From a virus, in IMG/VR virus record IMGVR_UViG_3300020176_000107, positions 1-22,086 of that record: a stretch of DNA of 22,086 bases. One strand, 5' to 3'. Both the position numbers and the translations under genes were made by a program. Under the pieces are notes generated by a model, which saw nothing but the letters and a program-made list of their open reading frames with translations, did not search any database and was not told the origin of the DNA. Below, piece by piece: positions 3,968 through 11,543 of this stretch (its first letter is position 1; the number at the start of each line of letters is the position of its first letter).

Positions 3968-4483
3968 ATGGGTGAGTTGGAAGAGTTTGAGATTGATAGC
4001 CGTATCGAGAAGCTGATTTGGCGGTCTATTGGTCGCAAGTCGGTTCGGAAGATGGCTGAGGAGACGGGTCTTCCGGTTGAGACGGTTGCGCGTATTCGCA
4101 CCGAGCTTTTGGATGGGGTGGATGAGCTTACGATTGACCAGAAGCGCACGAAGCTTCTCGTAGACCTTCAGGATATTGCGGATACGGCCCGGAGTGACTA
4201 TGACAGTGCTGATGATACCGATTCGGGTTCTAAGCTTCTCACGGTGGCTGTGGGGGCTATTAAGACGGTGTTGGGTGAGATGCGTCAGATTGAGAAGTCT
4301 AGTAGCGGGGCTATTGACGCTTTGAACCAGATGCGTATTCGGGAGCTAATGCGTTTGGTGGACACTACCGTGACCCGCACGTTGGAAGAGGTCGCTACTA
4401 CGCATGATTTGGAGTTGACGGAGCTTCTGGGCATCTTCCAGTCTCACCTCATTCCCGCAGCACGGGAGCTTGATTCACGTTGA
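3968..4483 (+). CDS. terS: Terminase small subunit
   Basis: ATG 3968 follows GAGGAGGG by three bases, one of the strongest ribosome sites here. The 171-residue protein has an N-terminal helix-turn-helix (about residues 13-45, IGRKSVRKMAEETGLPVETV), the DNA-recognition part that binds the packaging site. A long helical, acidic central and C-terminal region, probably the oligomerisation domain, follows. It overlaps the large subunit gene by four bases, which is the standard arrangement. The call rests on the HTH, the size, and the unambiguous large subunit immediately downstream. Small subunits diverge quickly, so family identity cannot be fixed from sequence alone. Confidence 0.8.
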   Translation: MGELEEFEIDSRIEKLIWRSIGRKSVRKMAEETGLPVETVARIRTELLDGVDELTIDQKRTKLLVDLQDIADTARSDYDSADDTDSGSKLLTVAVGAIKTVLGEMRQIEKSSSGAIDALNQMRIRELMRLVDTTVTRTLEEVATTHDLELTELLGIFQSHLIPAARELDSR

Positions 4484-6045
4484 GTCTTTTTCTTGTAGCG
4501 GATGGTGCGTTTAGCCAAATTGAGGCTCGCCGGAAACAGCACACGTATAAGTTTGACCCTGTACTGTGGGCGAAGGAGGTTGCCGGGGTTCACTTGTGGA
4601 GCCGTCAAGCTGAGATTGCCATGTCTGTAGCGGTGAATAAGAACACCGCTGTGAAGGCAGGGCATGGTGTGGGGAAATCGTTCCTTGCAGCGTTGCTCAT
4701 CTGCTGGTGGGTGGATACCCGGTACCCTAACTGCTTCGTGGCGTCTACAGCCCCGTCTACAGCCCAGATTGGCGCTATCGTGTGGAGGGAGATTCACCTT
4801 CTCCGGGCGAAGATCGAACAGCGGTTCAAAGAGGGGCTCGTGGATCACAAGTTGCCGGGGTACGTGACATCTGACCATATTTGGAAGACGGAGCAGGGCG
4901 TTATCGTAGGGTTCGGACGTAAGCCACCGGATCAAAAGACTGATGACGCTTTCCAGGGTCTTCACGCGAGTGAGGGTGTCCTTGCCATTGGGGATGAGGC
5001 CGTGGGTCTTCGGGAGGAGATGATTGACGCTCTCGGTAACATTACGACTACTAAGAATGACCGTCGCCTTATTATCTGTAACCCGACCAACCCGGCGAGC
5101 TATGTGGGTCAGTTGTTTAAGACCCGGCCCTCAAACTGGGAGTATTTCACAATTGCGGTTATTCATAACCCTAATTTCACGGACGAGAAGGAGACGACAC
5201 CGCAGGCAGTGTTGGAGGCTCTTTCCGACGAGTCATTCTTGGACTCGAAGCGGGAAGAATACGGAGAAGGGTCGTCGCGCTGGACGTCCCGCATTATGGG
5301 TGAGTTCGCGTGGGATATGGGGTTCACGCTCATCCGGGCAGAGGATATAGCTAAGGGTTTGGACTGCAATATTGTGCCGTCCCCTGACGGTCGTCCCGTG
5401 TTCGGGGTTGACGTTTCCCGTTCTAAGCGGGGGGATAAGAACTCGATCTACAAGTGGCAGGACGGCCACCTCCGGTACGTGGACTCATGGAATGAGCCGG
5501 ACGCGATGAGGACGGCAGATCGTATCCACAGCCTTGCTCTTTCCCACGGCGTTTCCGACATCCGCATTGACGGCGTTGGTCTCGGAGGCCCCATCGCTGA
5601 CCGTGTTCGAGAACTCGCTGCCGGAAAGTACGATGTCTACGAGATTCTGGGTAACGATCCCAGCCCGGATAGGTCTCGTTGGTTTAATTTCCGCGCGTGG
5701 GCTTGGTGGAACTTTCAGGATCGCCTCTCGCAGGGGCTTATCGACATCGACACGGAGGACATCGACCTCCAGGAACAGCTTCTCAGCGTGGAGTTGAAAA
5801 AGCGCTCCTCGGGTACGGACAACATTCTCCTTGAGAGTAAGGAGGATATGGCGAAGCGTGGGGTCTCGTCGCCTGACCTTGGGGATGCGGCAGTGTATGC
5901 GTCGATTGACTTGAGCCCGTGGACAGGGAACCCCTACAATAACCTCCCCCTCGGGGCCGTACTGTCCGAGGATCGAGCGGATGTAGCCCCGATGGACGAC
6001 TTCCAAGCGGCAATTCGAGGCCCGGGGATGCCGATGTACTGGTAA
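4480..6045 (+). CDS. terL: Terminase large subunit
   Basis: This is the DNA-packaging motor and nuclease. The 521-residue protein has a Walker A motif KAGHGVGKS (residues 59-67) and a Walker B VLAIGDEA ending in catalytic Glu173. A C motif-like ICNPTNP lies near 199-205. The RNase H-fold nuclease has acidic residues at Asp311 (FGVDVSRS), Asp364 (RIDGVG) and Asp466/Asp469 (SSPDLGDAAVYA). The start is TTG 4480, sharing TTGA with the stop of the small subunit, so translation is probably coupled; no closer ATG exists before the ATPase region. It ends 49 bases before the endonuclease gene. All catalytic residues expected of an active two-domain terminase are present. Confidence 0.96.
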   Translation: MSLFLVADGAFSQIEARRKQHTYKFDPVLWAKEVAGVHLWSRQAEIAMSVAVNKNTAVKAGHGVGKSFLAALLICWWVDTRYPNCFVASTAPSTAQIGAIVWREIHLLRAKIEQRFKEGLVDHKLPGYVTSDHIWKTEQGVIVGFGRKPPDQKTDDAFQGLHASEGVLAIGDEAVGLREEMIDALGNITTTKNDRRLIICNPTNPASYVGQLFKTRPSNWEYFTIAVIHNPNFTDEKETTPQAVLEALSDESFLDSKREEYGEGSSRWTSRIMGEFAWDMGFTLIRAEDIAKGLDCNIVPSPDGRPVFGVDVSRSKRGDKNSIYKWQDGHLRYVDSWNEPDAMRTADRIHSLALSHGVSDIRIDGVGLGGPIADRVRELAAGKYDVYEILGNDPSPDRSRWFNFRAWAWWNFQDRLSQGLIDIDTEDIDLQEQLLSVELKKRSSGTDNILLESKEDMAKRGVSSPDLGDAAVYASIDLSPWTGNPYNNLPLGAVLSEDRADVAPMDDFQAAIRGPGMPMYW

Positions 6046-6050
6046 TCGTG

Positions 6051-6059
6051 TGGTAGGCT
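6051..6059 (+). promoter_or_regulatory. Extended -10 promoter before the endonuclease gene
   Basis: TGG-TAGGCT, followed by TAGGGG, lies between the large terminase stop and ATG 6095. It has the same hexamer as the promoter at 1581-1589. It would give the homing gene its own transcript. Confidence 0.45.
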
Positions 6060-6094
6060 TAGGGGTGTAGATCAACTGCACGCTTGGAGGACAC

Positions 6095-6979
6095 ATGACT
6101 ACGATTCTTTACGGGGTGTTTCACCCTCGCGCACCACAGGAGTGCCTGTACACAGGGGTAACCTCGGGGCTACTTCATGCTAGACAGAACGCCCATTGGA
6201 ACGCCGCCCTTACGGGGAAGACAAACGGCCCGTTCCCCAATTGGATGAGGAATTACCGGGGAGAGCGCGACGTAGTGGAGTTTATCGCGCTCCATGAGTA
6301 CCCAACCCGAGAGGAGGCGCTGGAAGCGGAAGTGGCACTAATAGCAGGGCTTAGGAACATCGGCCAGGCCCGCCTCAACCAAGCGGGCGGGGGCGAGGGG
6401 CAAACGCCCGGGTTTAAGCACTCCGACGAATCGAAGCGAAAGATGTCGTATCCGGGGGAGAAGAACCCGGGAGCAAAACTGACTTGGGCGGATGTTCGAG
6501 ACATGCGAACACGGGCATCTAAGGAGTATGTCCCCGTAGCCCGCCTAGCCACCGAATTTGAAGTCGCACAGACCCTCATCCGCAGGGTTCTCGCGGGAGA
6601 GGTGTGGGTGGACGAGACCTACGACCCGTCAGGGTGGGTTCCGAAATTCCGGATGACTCCAATGGATGTTATTACCCGCATCCGAGAGTTAAGGGCGGAG
6701 GGTGCGCGAACAAGGGAGTTGGCGAGAATGTTTAATGTATCGGAGTCCACAGTCCGGACAGCCATTCGCGGTACGTCCCGTCCCGATGACACCTATGATC
6801 CGGCAACCCAGAAGCCGCTCCCGCCCCCAGGAGCCAGGCTGACGGAGGACGAGGTTAGGGAGATCCGCAACCTCCGGGAGGCAGGGGTTTCCGTCAAGCT
6901 CATCTCGGAGAAATTCGCAGTCTCCGAGACTAACGTGTATTACATTGCCAGCCGCAAGATTTGGGCTGATGTAGAATAG
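6095..6979 (+). CDS. Free-standing GIY-YIG homing endonuclease with three HTH repeats
   Basis: ATG 6095 follows TTGGAGG. Residues 1-98 are a GIY-YIG nuclease variant: LYG (5-7), LYTGVT (18-23), Arg30, His34, metal-binding Glu79 and Asn95 in RLNQAGGGEG. A NUMOD3-like segment, GFKHSDESKRKMSYPGEKNP, spans 107-126. Three related helix-turn-helix units follow: about 128-178, 187-236 and 247-290. The first two each end in a DETYDP/DDTYDP tail, indicating internal duplication. Such enzymes cut at a specific site and spread their own gene. It lies between intact large terminase and portal genes, so it is a stand-alone element, not an intron ORF. Codons such as ATA, AGG and CTA appear more than in the neighbouring structural genes, suggesting separate ancestry. 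Confidence 0.88.
   Translation: MTTILYGVFHPRAPQECLYTGVTSGLLHARQNAHWNAALTGKTNGPFPNWMRNYRGERDVVEFIALHEYPTREEALEAEVALIAGLRNIGQARLNQAGGGEGQTPGFKHSDESKRKMSYPGEKNPGAKLTWADVRDMRTRASKEYVPVARLATEFEVAQTLIRRVLAGEVWVDETYDPSGWVPKFRMTPMDVITRIRELRAEGARTRELARMFNVSESTVRTAIRGTSRPDDTYDPATQKPLPPPGARLTEDEVREIRNLREAGVSVKLISEKFAVSETNVYYIASRKIWADVE
6970..6977 (+). promoter_or_regulatory. Weak -10-like hexamer at the endonuclease/portal junction
   Basis: TG directly followed by TAGAAT, within the last codons of the endonuclease gene and seven bases before the portal ATG. The base between TG and the hexamer is absent. It resembles the recurrent motif and would give an almost leaderless portal mRNA, but it overlaps coding sequence and may be chance. 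Confidence 0.25.
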
Positions 6980-6984
6980 GATAT

Positions 6985-8511
6985 ATGAGCGACTTCGACC
7001 CCATTAACCAGATTACAGAGGCCCTTTCACAGGTTCTTTCAGAAAATGATGGCCTACGGGAGTCGCTTTCGGACGTGAAGATGATGCTGGACGCCGAAAA
7101 CCGAGGCTGGTCGAGTATCGGCGCTTTCCTCTCGGGAGAGAACCTGGAGGGGTTCGACCTGGACGAGCTACAGGAAGTGTCGCAGAAACTCCGAACGTAC
7201 ACCACCGGAAACGCCCTTATGCGCCGAGGGTGCCAGTTGCACATCGGATACGTGTTCTCGAACGGGTTTTTTGTTGAGGGAACGGAGGCACCTACGAAGG
7301 GGCGACCCTCTGACCTGCGAAACGCTTTCGTCAACCGCGTGAACCAGGAAAACATCTTTTCCTACGCAGCACAGTCTGAACTTCAGCGGTCTCGGTACAC
7401 GGACGGAATGGTGTTCCTGGCTGCGCACCGGGGCAAGAAGGAAGTCCGCCGCATCCCGCTCTCGGAGATCACGGGAGTGAAGGTAGATGAGGACTACGGC
7501 GAGGACGTTATCGCATACCGGCGGACGTGGAAACAGCACAACGAGAACAAAACCCAGTCGCGGTGGTACATGACCGACCGATTCTCGGGGGTCAAGCCGA
7601 AGTCTTACGCTGACGGGGCTGGCGAGCGGGTTCCGGTCGATCAGGATGTCGTGATCGTGGATGGACGCTTCAATAGGGCCGTAGGATTTGTACTTGGAGT
7701 TCCAGACGCTATTGCCGCCAGCGTGTATGTCACGGCTTACGACCAGATCCTGCAATATGGCCGAATTGTCGATGAGTCGTTGAGTCGCATACTCTACAAG
7801 GTGGTCAACAAGACTAAGCAGGGCGTGCAGACTACGGGCGTCAAGATCGCCAACTCGACGGTGCATGGCGGCACGGCCAGTATGGCGGAGGGACAGGATC
7901 TCCAGGCTCTCGGCGGTACAAGGGTCAATTTCAACTTCAGTAACGCACGCCCGGTGGCGGCAATGGCGGCGGCTGCGCTAGACGTGAGCAATATCGACCT
8001 CCTGGCAGATAGTTCCGCCGCGGGATCCAGCTACGGCGCTGGGAACCTACTTACGGTAGGGGTGAGGAACGCCATGAAGCAGAAGCAGAACGAGTGGACG
8101 GACATCTTCCACCGTGTCTTCCACGTTCTCGGCCTTGGACGCCCCCGGATCTTCTTTGAAAAAATGGAGGACGTTGAGCCGTACCGCGCGGCCCAGGCGC
8201 TCACCCTCCTCTCCCCGACGCTCAGCGATGAAGAGTACCGGATGAAGGCACTAGACACCCTGGACATCATCGGCAACGCTACGGACATCCCGGAGTCGTT
8301 GAAACTCCGGAACATCAGCCCTAACGCGGCATCCCAGCAGGCCGCACCCGATCAGGGGCAGTCTAACGGCACTGGCGGGGGCGGGCAGGGTGCTAACGAT
8401 CAGCGCAGTGACGGCATCGGGGAGAACATGCGTCACGAAATGGCGATGGAGGATCAGTTGACGCGGATGAGCGAAATGCTGGCGCGGTTTGAGGAATTGA
8501 CGGAGCGTTAA
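6985..8511 (+). CDS. Portal protein
   Basis: The portal forms the dodecameric ring at the capsid vertex through which DNA is packaged and to which the tail attaches. The 508-residue product starts at ATG 6985, five bases after the endonuclease stop; the ribosome site is poor (AGGA). It opens with a helical region, then an alpha/beta core with LRTYTTGNALMRRGCQLHIG, SYAAQSELQRSRYTDGMVFL and a basic/aromatic wing. A long central helix region follows, then a Gly/Gln-rich linker (about 450-470) and a charged C-terminal helix. Length, position between terminase and capsid protease, and this motif pattern agree with actinobacterial siphophage portals. Confidence 0.88.
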   Translation: MSDFDPINQITEALSQVLSENDGLRESLSDVKMMLDAENRGWSSIGAFLSGENLEGFDLDELQEVSQKLRTYTTGNALMRRGCQLHIGYVFSNGFFVEGTEAPTKGRPSDLRNAFVNRVNQENIFSYAAQSELQRSRYTDGMVFLAAHRGKKEVRRIPLSEITGVKVDEDYGEDVIAYRRTWKQHNENKTQSRWYMTDRFSGVKPKSYADGAGERVPVDQDVVIVDGRFNRAVGFVLGVPDAIAASVYVTAYDQILQYGRIVDESLSRILYKVVNKTKQGVQTTGVKIANSTVHGGTASMAEGQDLQALGGTRVNFNFSNARPVAAMAAAALDVSNIDLLADSSAAGSSYGAGNLLTVGVRNAMKQKQNEWTDIFHRVFHVLGLGRPRIFFEKMEDVEPYRAAQALTLLSPTLSDEEYRMKALDTLDIIGNATDIPESLKLRNISPNAASQQAAPDQGQSNGTGGGGQGANDQRSDGIGENMRHEMAMEDQLTRMSEMLARFEELTER

Positions 8512-8533
8512 AAGGCGGCTTTCCTAATCGCCA

Positions 8534-8542
8534 TGCTAAGAT
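8534..8542 (+). promoter_or_regulatory. Extended -10 promoter before the capsid protease
   Basis: TGC-TAAGAT, followed by AGG, lies in the 41-bp gap between portal and protease genes, ten bases before ATG 8553. It matches the recurrent motif. The predicted transcript would have a leader of only a few bases. Confidence 0.45.
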
Positions 8543-8552
8543 AGGTAGAGAG

Positions 8553-9440
8553 ATGACAAAGCAACTTGCAATCCGCGAATCCGTCACCGAGGCCCCGGTC
8601 AAGTCGGGCAATCGCTGGCGCGTTATTGTCGCCCGCCCCGGACAGGGGTCCAGCGGGAACTACTCAGAGGAGATGTTCCGCAGGGACGCGCATCACATCA
8701 TCGCCCCGGGCGGTCAAATGTTCATCAACCACGATGACACCCGCAACCCCAAGGACATGCTTGCCGTGTACCCGGAGGGTTCCTACTGGGACGAAACCGA
8801 GAAGGCGGTCGTCGCTGAGGCGGAGGTGTTCTCCCATTGGGAGGCTTTCGTCAACGAGGTTGGCCCCCACTGTGGCGTCTCACTGTACGCCCTGGGAGAG
8901 TCGGACGAGAATGGGAACGTCACGGCCATTATCCCGGATCGCCTGAATGGCGCGGATCTTGTGGCGCGCCCTGGACTGGTTGGCTCTGGGCTAGCCGAAA
9001 AACTGTACGAGTCTGCAATCGCAGGTTCGGAAAAGACCAAGGCCGCCGCGGCCCTGGAACGAAAGGATAACGAACAAATGGATGAAAAGGTGATTGAGGC
9101 CCTTGAGGCCCTGACCGCCCAGGTGTCCGAACTCGTTGCCTCCAAGAAGAACGCCGAGGCCGCTGAGGCCCAGGCACAGGCAGACACCGAGGCCATTGCG
9201 GAGGCAGTCGCCTCCTTCCAGGCCGCGGTCGTCGCTGTGGACGAGGCTGACCTCCTCGCTCCGCAGAAGGCTGAGATTCTTGAGGCCGCGAAGTCGGGCG
9301 CTGATGTGGCACCCCTCATTGAATCGGCCAAGGCTGTAAAGGCTGCCGCTCTGGAGGCCGTCCAGGTCAACGAGTCGCACGGTCGTGACTTCGGTGGAAA
9401 CACTAGCAAGTCGTACACTGTCGCAGGATGGAGCAACTAA
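8553..9440 (+). CDS. Capsid maturation protease with C-terminal scaffold-like region
   Basis: ATG 8553 follows a purine-rich AGGTAGAGAG. The N-terminal 155 residues look like an HK97/prohead-type serine protease: a beta-rich domain with RWRVIVARPG, a candidate catalytic His60 in FINHDD, candidate Ser110 in GVSLYALGE, and the family-like NGADLVARPGLVGSGLAEKL. Residues about 160-275 are an Ala/Glu/Lys-rich coiled coil, the composition of internal scaffolds that are digested during head maturation. An internal start at Met176 with its own AAAGGA could produce the scaffold separately. The gene lies directly between portal and decoration/capsid genes, as expected. Catalytic residues are inferred from motif context, not from an alignment. 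Confidence 0.8.
   Translation: MTKQLAIRESVTEAPVKSGNRWRVIVARPGQGSSGNYSEEMFRRDAHHIIAPGGQMFINHDDTRNPKDMLAVYPEGSYWDETEKAVVAEAEVFSHWEAFVNEVGPHCGVSLYALGESDENGNVTAIIPDRLNGADLVARPGLVGSGLAEKLYESAIAGSEKTKAAAALERKDNEQMDEKVIEALEALTAQVSELVASKKNAEAAEAQAQADTEAIAEAVASFQAAVVAVDEADLLAPQKAEILEAAKSGADVAPLIESAKAVKAAALEAVQVNESHGRDFGGNTSKSYTVAGWSN
9078..9440 (+). CDS. Possible nested scaffold from internal start of the protease gene
   Basis: ATG 9078 (Met176 of the protease, MDEKVIEALEALTAQVSEL) lies ten bases after AAAGGA and opens exactly at the coiled-coil region. The 120-residue in-frame product would be a stand-alone scaffold. Nested protease/scaffold pairs are established for lambda C/Nu3 and similar phages. 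Support here is the ribosome site and the domain boundary only. Confidence 0.4.
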   Translation: MDEKVIEALEALTAQVSELVASKKNAEAAEAQAQADTEAIAEAVASFQAAVVAVDEADLLAPQKAEILEAAKSGADVAPLIESAKAVKAAALEAVQVNESHGRDFGGNTSKSYTVAGWSN

Positions 9441-9442
9441 TC

Positions 9443-9895
9443 ATGGCGCTTAACAAGATTTACGCCTCTACTCAGGAACTCCACCGGGATCGGGCGCTTT
9501 CGCTCATTACGAGTCCCAGCACCGCCCCTTCGAGCATCCAGCCGGGTGTTCCTGTTGTTGTCGGTGCTCGCCCTGCTGTGAGTCTCACCGCTTCTGGCAA
9601 CGCGACCAAGACGGTATCTTCGGGTCTCCCCGGGGGTATCAACTCGGTGGTCTACGACAACGGCGGTGTCGGCAACTCGGCAAGCCCTGCAAGCGCGACG
9701 TTCGCTTTCGACGGCACGTTTGAGTTTGCGGTTACTGGCGCTACCGCTTCGACCGCTAACGAGACCGCCGTTTACATTACGTCCGCAGGCGCGCTGACCC
9801 TTACCCAGGGTTCCAACGTCCTGTACGGCGTGGTCGATTACCCCGTGGGTTACCGCCGTAAGGCCGGTCGCGCCGCAGTCAAGATTGGAGCCTAA
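9443..9895 (+). CDS. Capsid decoration protein (DUF2190-like)
   Basis: ATG 9443 follows GGAG by nine bases, and the 150-residue product starts MALNKIYASTQELHRDRALS. After a short N-terminal arm the protein is beta-rich and Gly/Ala/Ser/Thr-rich, with PGVPVVVGARPAVSLTASG, a central SATFAFDGTFEFAVTGA strand pair and a C-terminal VLYGVVDYPVG. This is the layout of small trimeric capsid-stabilising proteins of the DUF2190 type that sit on the outer shell. It lies immediately before the major capsid gene, separated by two bases, as head decoration genes usually do. The call rests on size, strand pattern and location. Confidence 0.65.
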   Translation: MALNKIYASTQELHRDRALSLITSPSTAPSSIQPGVPVVVGARPAVSLTASGNATKTVSSGLPGGINSVVYDNGGVGNSASPASATFAFDGTFEFAVTGATASTANETAVYITSAGALTLTQGSNVLYGVVDYPVGYRRKAGRAAVKIGA

Positions 9896-9897
9896 TA

Positions 9898-11040
9898 ATG
9901 GCACGCGAATACAAGGATAACTTCACCCTTGATGGTCGCCTCAAGGTCGTCCCCGGTGTCTCTAAGGCTAAGGTTGCGGCTGTTGCGGAGATGACGGAAC
10001 GCCACCTCCAGGGTGACCGCGTTGCGTCGGCTACCCTGCACGAGGCGCTTACCACCTCGGACGCGATCTTCAACGCGGCGCACCTTGCCACGCTGAACTT
10101 CCTGCCGAACTACGACGAGGCTCCGCGCGAGTGGCGTTCGGTGGCTGGCACCCGGGCAGTCCCGGACTTCCGCCCCGCTACGCTTTACAGCCTGAACCGT
10201 TCTTGGACGGACGGTAACGGCGAGAGCAACGTGCTTTCGGCTAACGGTGGTGCCCCGGTCATCCCCGAGGGTGCGGCGTACCCTTACGCTTACATCTCGG
10301 GTCAGGACGCTCAGGGTGGCGCTGTCACCAAGAAGGGTCTGAAGACCGACTGGACGCTTGAGGCTCGAATCAATGACGGCCTGGGTGCTCTGGATGAACT
10401 TCCCCGTGAGCTTAACGAGGTTGCGCTGGACACGGAGGAGGAAGAGGTCTTTGGCGCTCTGACTTCGTTCGTCCGTGCCAACAGTACGACCGAACTTGAT
10501 GGTGGTCTCGTTCCGACCGGCTCGACGGTTCTCCCGAACGCCCCGTTCAGCCGTGATGCGCTTATCCGCGCGATCATCGAACTGTCCGAGCGTACCATCA
10601 ACGGTCGCAAGGTTCGTGTCTCTGGCGGCTACAACGTCATCGTTCCGGTTGGGCAGGGCATCTTCGCTCAGTTCATCCTGAACCAGACGTTCGCTGAGGT
10701 CAAGGACGGCAACTTCGTTCTCAACATCGAGGGCTACAACCCCCTCGCTGGCGTGAGCGTTGTGGAGTCGGACTTCGTTACCGGGACTGAGTGGATTCTC
10801 ATCCCGAAGCCGGGTGCTACCCGCCGTCCGGTGCTGGATCGACTCACCCTGCGTGGGTTCGAGACTCCTCAGTTGTTCGTGGACAACCATGTGGGTGTCC
10901 CGATTGGTGCGGCTTCGATTGCACCGTTCGAGGGTTCGTTCGCTGCTGATGCCATCACGCTGAAGCTCCGCCAGTTCGGCGGCGCGGCGGTGTGGGATCA
11001 GGGTCAGGCTATCGTCTACAGCACGGGCGCGGGGTCGTAA
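9898..11040 (+). CDS. Major capsid protein
   Basis: ATG 9898 follows TTGGAG. The 380-residue protein has the expected size and content of an HK97-fold shell protein without a long scaffold prodomain. It has a helical N-arm, an E-loop region around WRSVAGTRAVPDFRPATLYS, a long spine-like helix with EEEEVFGALTSFVRA, a P-domain/A-domain alternation including GGYNVIVPVG and EWILIPKPGATRRPV, and a C-terminal beta section. Codon use is the most regular of the window (GGT/GGC, CTC, AAG), as expected for a highly expressed gene. It is followed by the strongest intrinsic terminator in the window. Its position after protease and decoration genes makes the assignment safe. Confidence 0.92.
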   Translation: MAREYKDNFTLDGRLKVVPGVSKAKVAAVAEMTERHLQGDRVASATLHEALTTSDAIFNAAHLATLNFLPNYDEAPREWRSVAGTRAVPDFRPATLYSLNRSWTDGNGESNVLSANGGAPVIPEGAAYPYAYISGQDAQGGAVTKKGLKTDWTLEARINDGLGALDELPRELNEVALDTEEEEVFGALTSFVRANSTTELDGGLVPTGSTVLPNAPFSRDALIRAIIELSERTINGRKVRVSGGYNVIVPVGQGIFAQFILNQTFAEVKDGNFVLNIEGYNPLAGVSVVESDFVTGTEWILIPKPGATRRPVLDRLTLRGFETPQLFVDNHVGVPIGAASIAPFEGSFAADAITLKLRQFGGAAVWDQGQAIVYSTGAGS

Positions 11041-11047
11041 CCCCCTT

Positions 11048-11107
11048 CCCCCGCTAGAGAAGCCCCCGAGGACTTGAAACCTCGGGGGTTTCCCGTTTCT
11101 GCGGGGG
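11048..11107 (+). terminator. Strong nested terminator after the capsid gene
   Basis: A perfect 9-bp stem, CCCCCGAGG (11063-11071) with CCTCGGGGG (11080-11088), has an 8-nt loop and is followed by TTTCCCGTTTCT. An outer stem, CCCCCGC (11048-11054) with GCGGGGG (11101-11107), can enclose it. It should boost capsid transcript stability and reduce read-through into the connector genes. Confidence 0.8.
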
Positions 11108-11126
11108 TTCGTGAGGCCGGCCCCTG

Positions 11127-11150
11127 TGATAAACTGGTAGGTAGTAGGCT
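11127..11150 (+). promoter_or_regulatory. Two promoter-like motifs after the capsid terminator
   Basis: TGA-TAAACT (11127-11135) is identical to the motif at 1736-1744. A second hexamer, TAGGCT (11145-11150), repeats the sequence seen before two other genes but has TAG in place of TGN. They follow the capsid terminator and precede ATG 11172, so re-initiation is needed here. Confidence 0.5.
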
Positions 11151-11171
11151 TACCATCAAGGAGTAGTAAAT

Positions 11172-11357
11172 ATGGCTTTTCAGCCCGTCCCCCTAGAGCA
11201 GAAGTCGGGAACTCCCAACGCATTGTTCGCCCCCGTCCCCGTAGACTACCCCCTGGACCCGGTTCTGGCGGCCCTCATTGACGCCGGTTTCGGCTCCGCA
11301 GGTGAAGTGCTCGCTACGAACAGTACGGGCGACGGCTTCGAGTGGGTCACCCCGTAG
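11172..11357 (+). CDS. Small hypothetical virion-region protein, 61 aa
   Basis: ATG 11172 follows CAAGGAG by eight bases. The protein is Pro-rich at the start (MAFQPVPLEQKSGTPNALFA) and ends in AGEVLATNSTGDGFEWVTP. That tail resembles the GQVL.aTGDG..W phrase found at domain junctions of many phage fiber proteins. The fiber-like reading frames begin three bases after its stop, so it may be an adaptor or a detached N-terminal module of a head or tail fiber. Helical content is low. Coding status is well supported by the ribosome site and the re-initiating promoter; the role is a guess from context. Confidence 0.6.
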   Translation: MAFQPVPLEQKSGTPNALFAPVPVDYPLDPVLAALIDAGFGSAGEVLATNSTGDGFEWVTP

Positions 11358-11360
11358 GCC

Positions 11361-11543
11361 ATGACTAACTTTCTCGGGGGCGTCGTTCTAGTAGACCCGT
11401 CCGGGGAGCCCTACGCCGTGGGGAGTCCCGTTGACACGCCTATTGGCATCGGCGCGCTCGGGCACCCTCTCGGCCAAGGCCCCATCAACGGCAATTTCAG
11501 GTCTCGCCCGGTGGGGTATCGAGCAGGCAAACGTGGCCTTTAG
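11361..11543 (+). CDS. N-terminal fragment of a fiber-like protein (frame 1 of a split gene)
   Basis: ATG 11361 lies three bases after the previous stop, with only a weak ribosome site. The first half, MTNFLGGVVLVDPSGEPYAVG, is a typical opening of phage head/tail fiber proteins (LVDPxGxPY). From about residue 25 the translation turns Gly/Pro/Arg-rich and ends in RPVGYRAGKRGL, which looks like out-of-frame sequence. The +1 frame over the same DNA reads SARSGTLSAKAPSTA and continues as a LamG-like domain. The simplest view is a gene whose two parts are joined by a +1 shift, or one broken by a small deletion. It could also be a real 60-residue protein. Confidence 0.45.
   Translation: MTNFLGGVVLVDPSGEPYAVGSPVDTPIGIGALGHPLGQGPINGNFRSRPVGYRAGKRGL

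Noticed and set aside
8511-8535. GGCG/CGCC inverted repeat after the portal gene
   Set aside because: The stem is only four base pairs with a long loop and no T-run, so it is not a terminator.
9892-11223. 443-codon open frame on the minus strand opposite the major capsid gene
   Set aside because: It is the antisense shadow of a strongly biased coding sequence. It is Arg-rich, has no ribosome site or family features, and the plus-strand capsid gene is certain.
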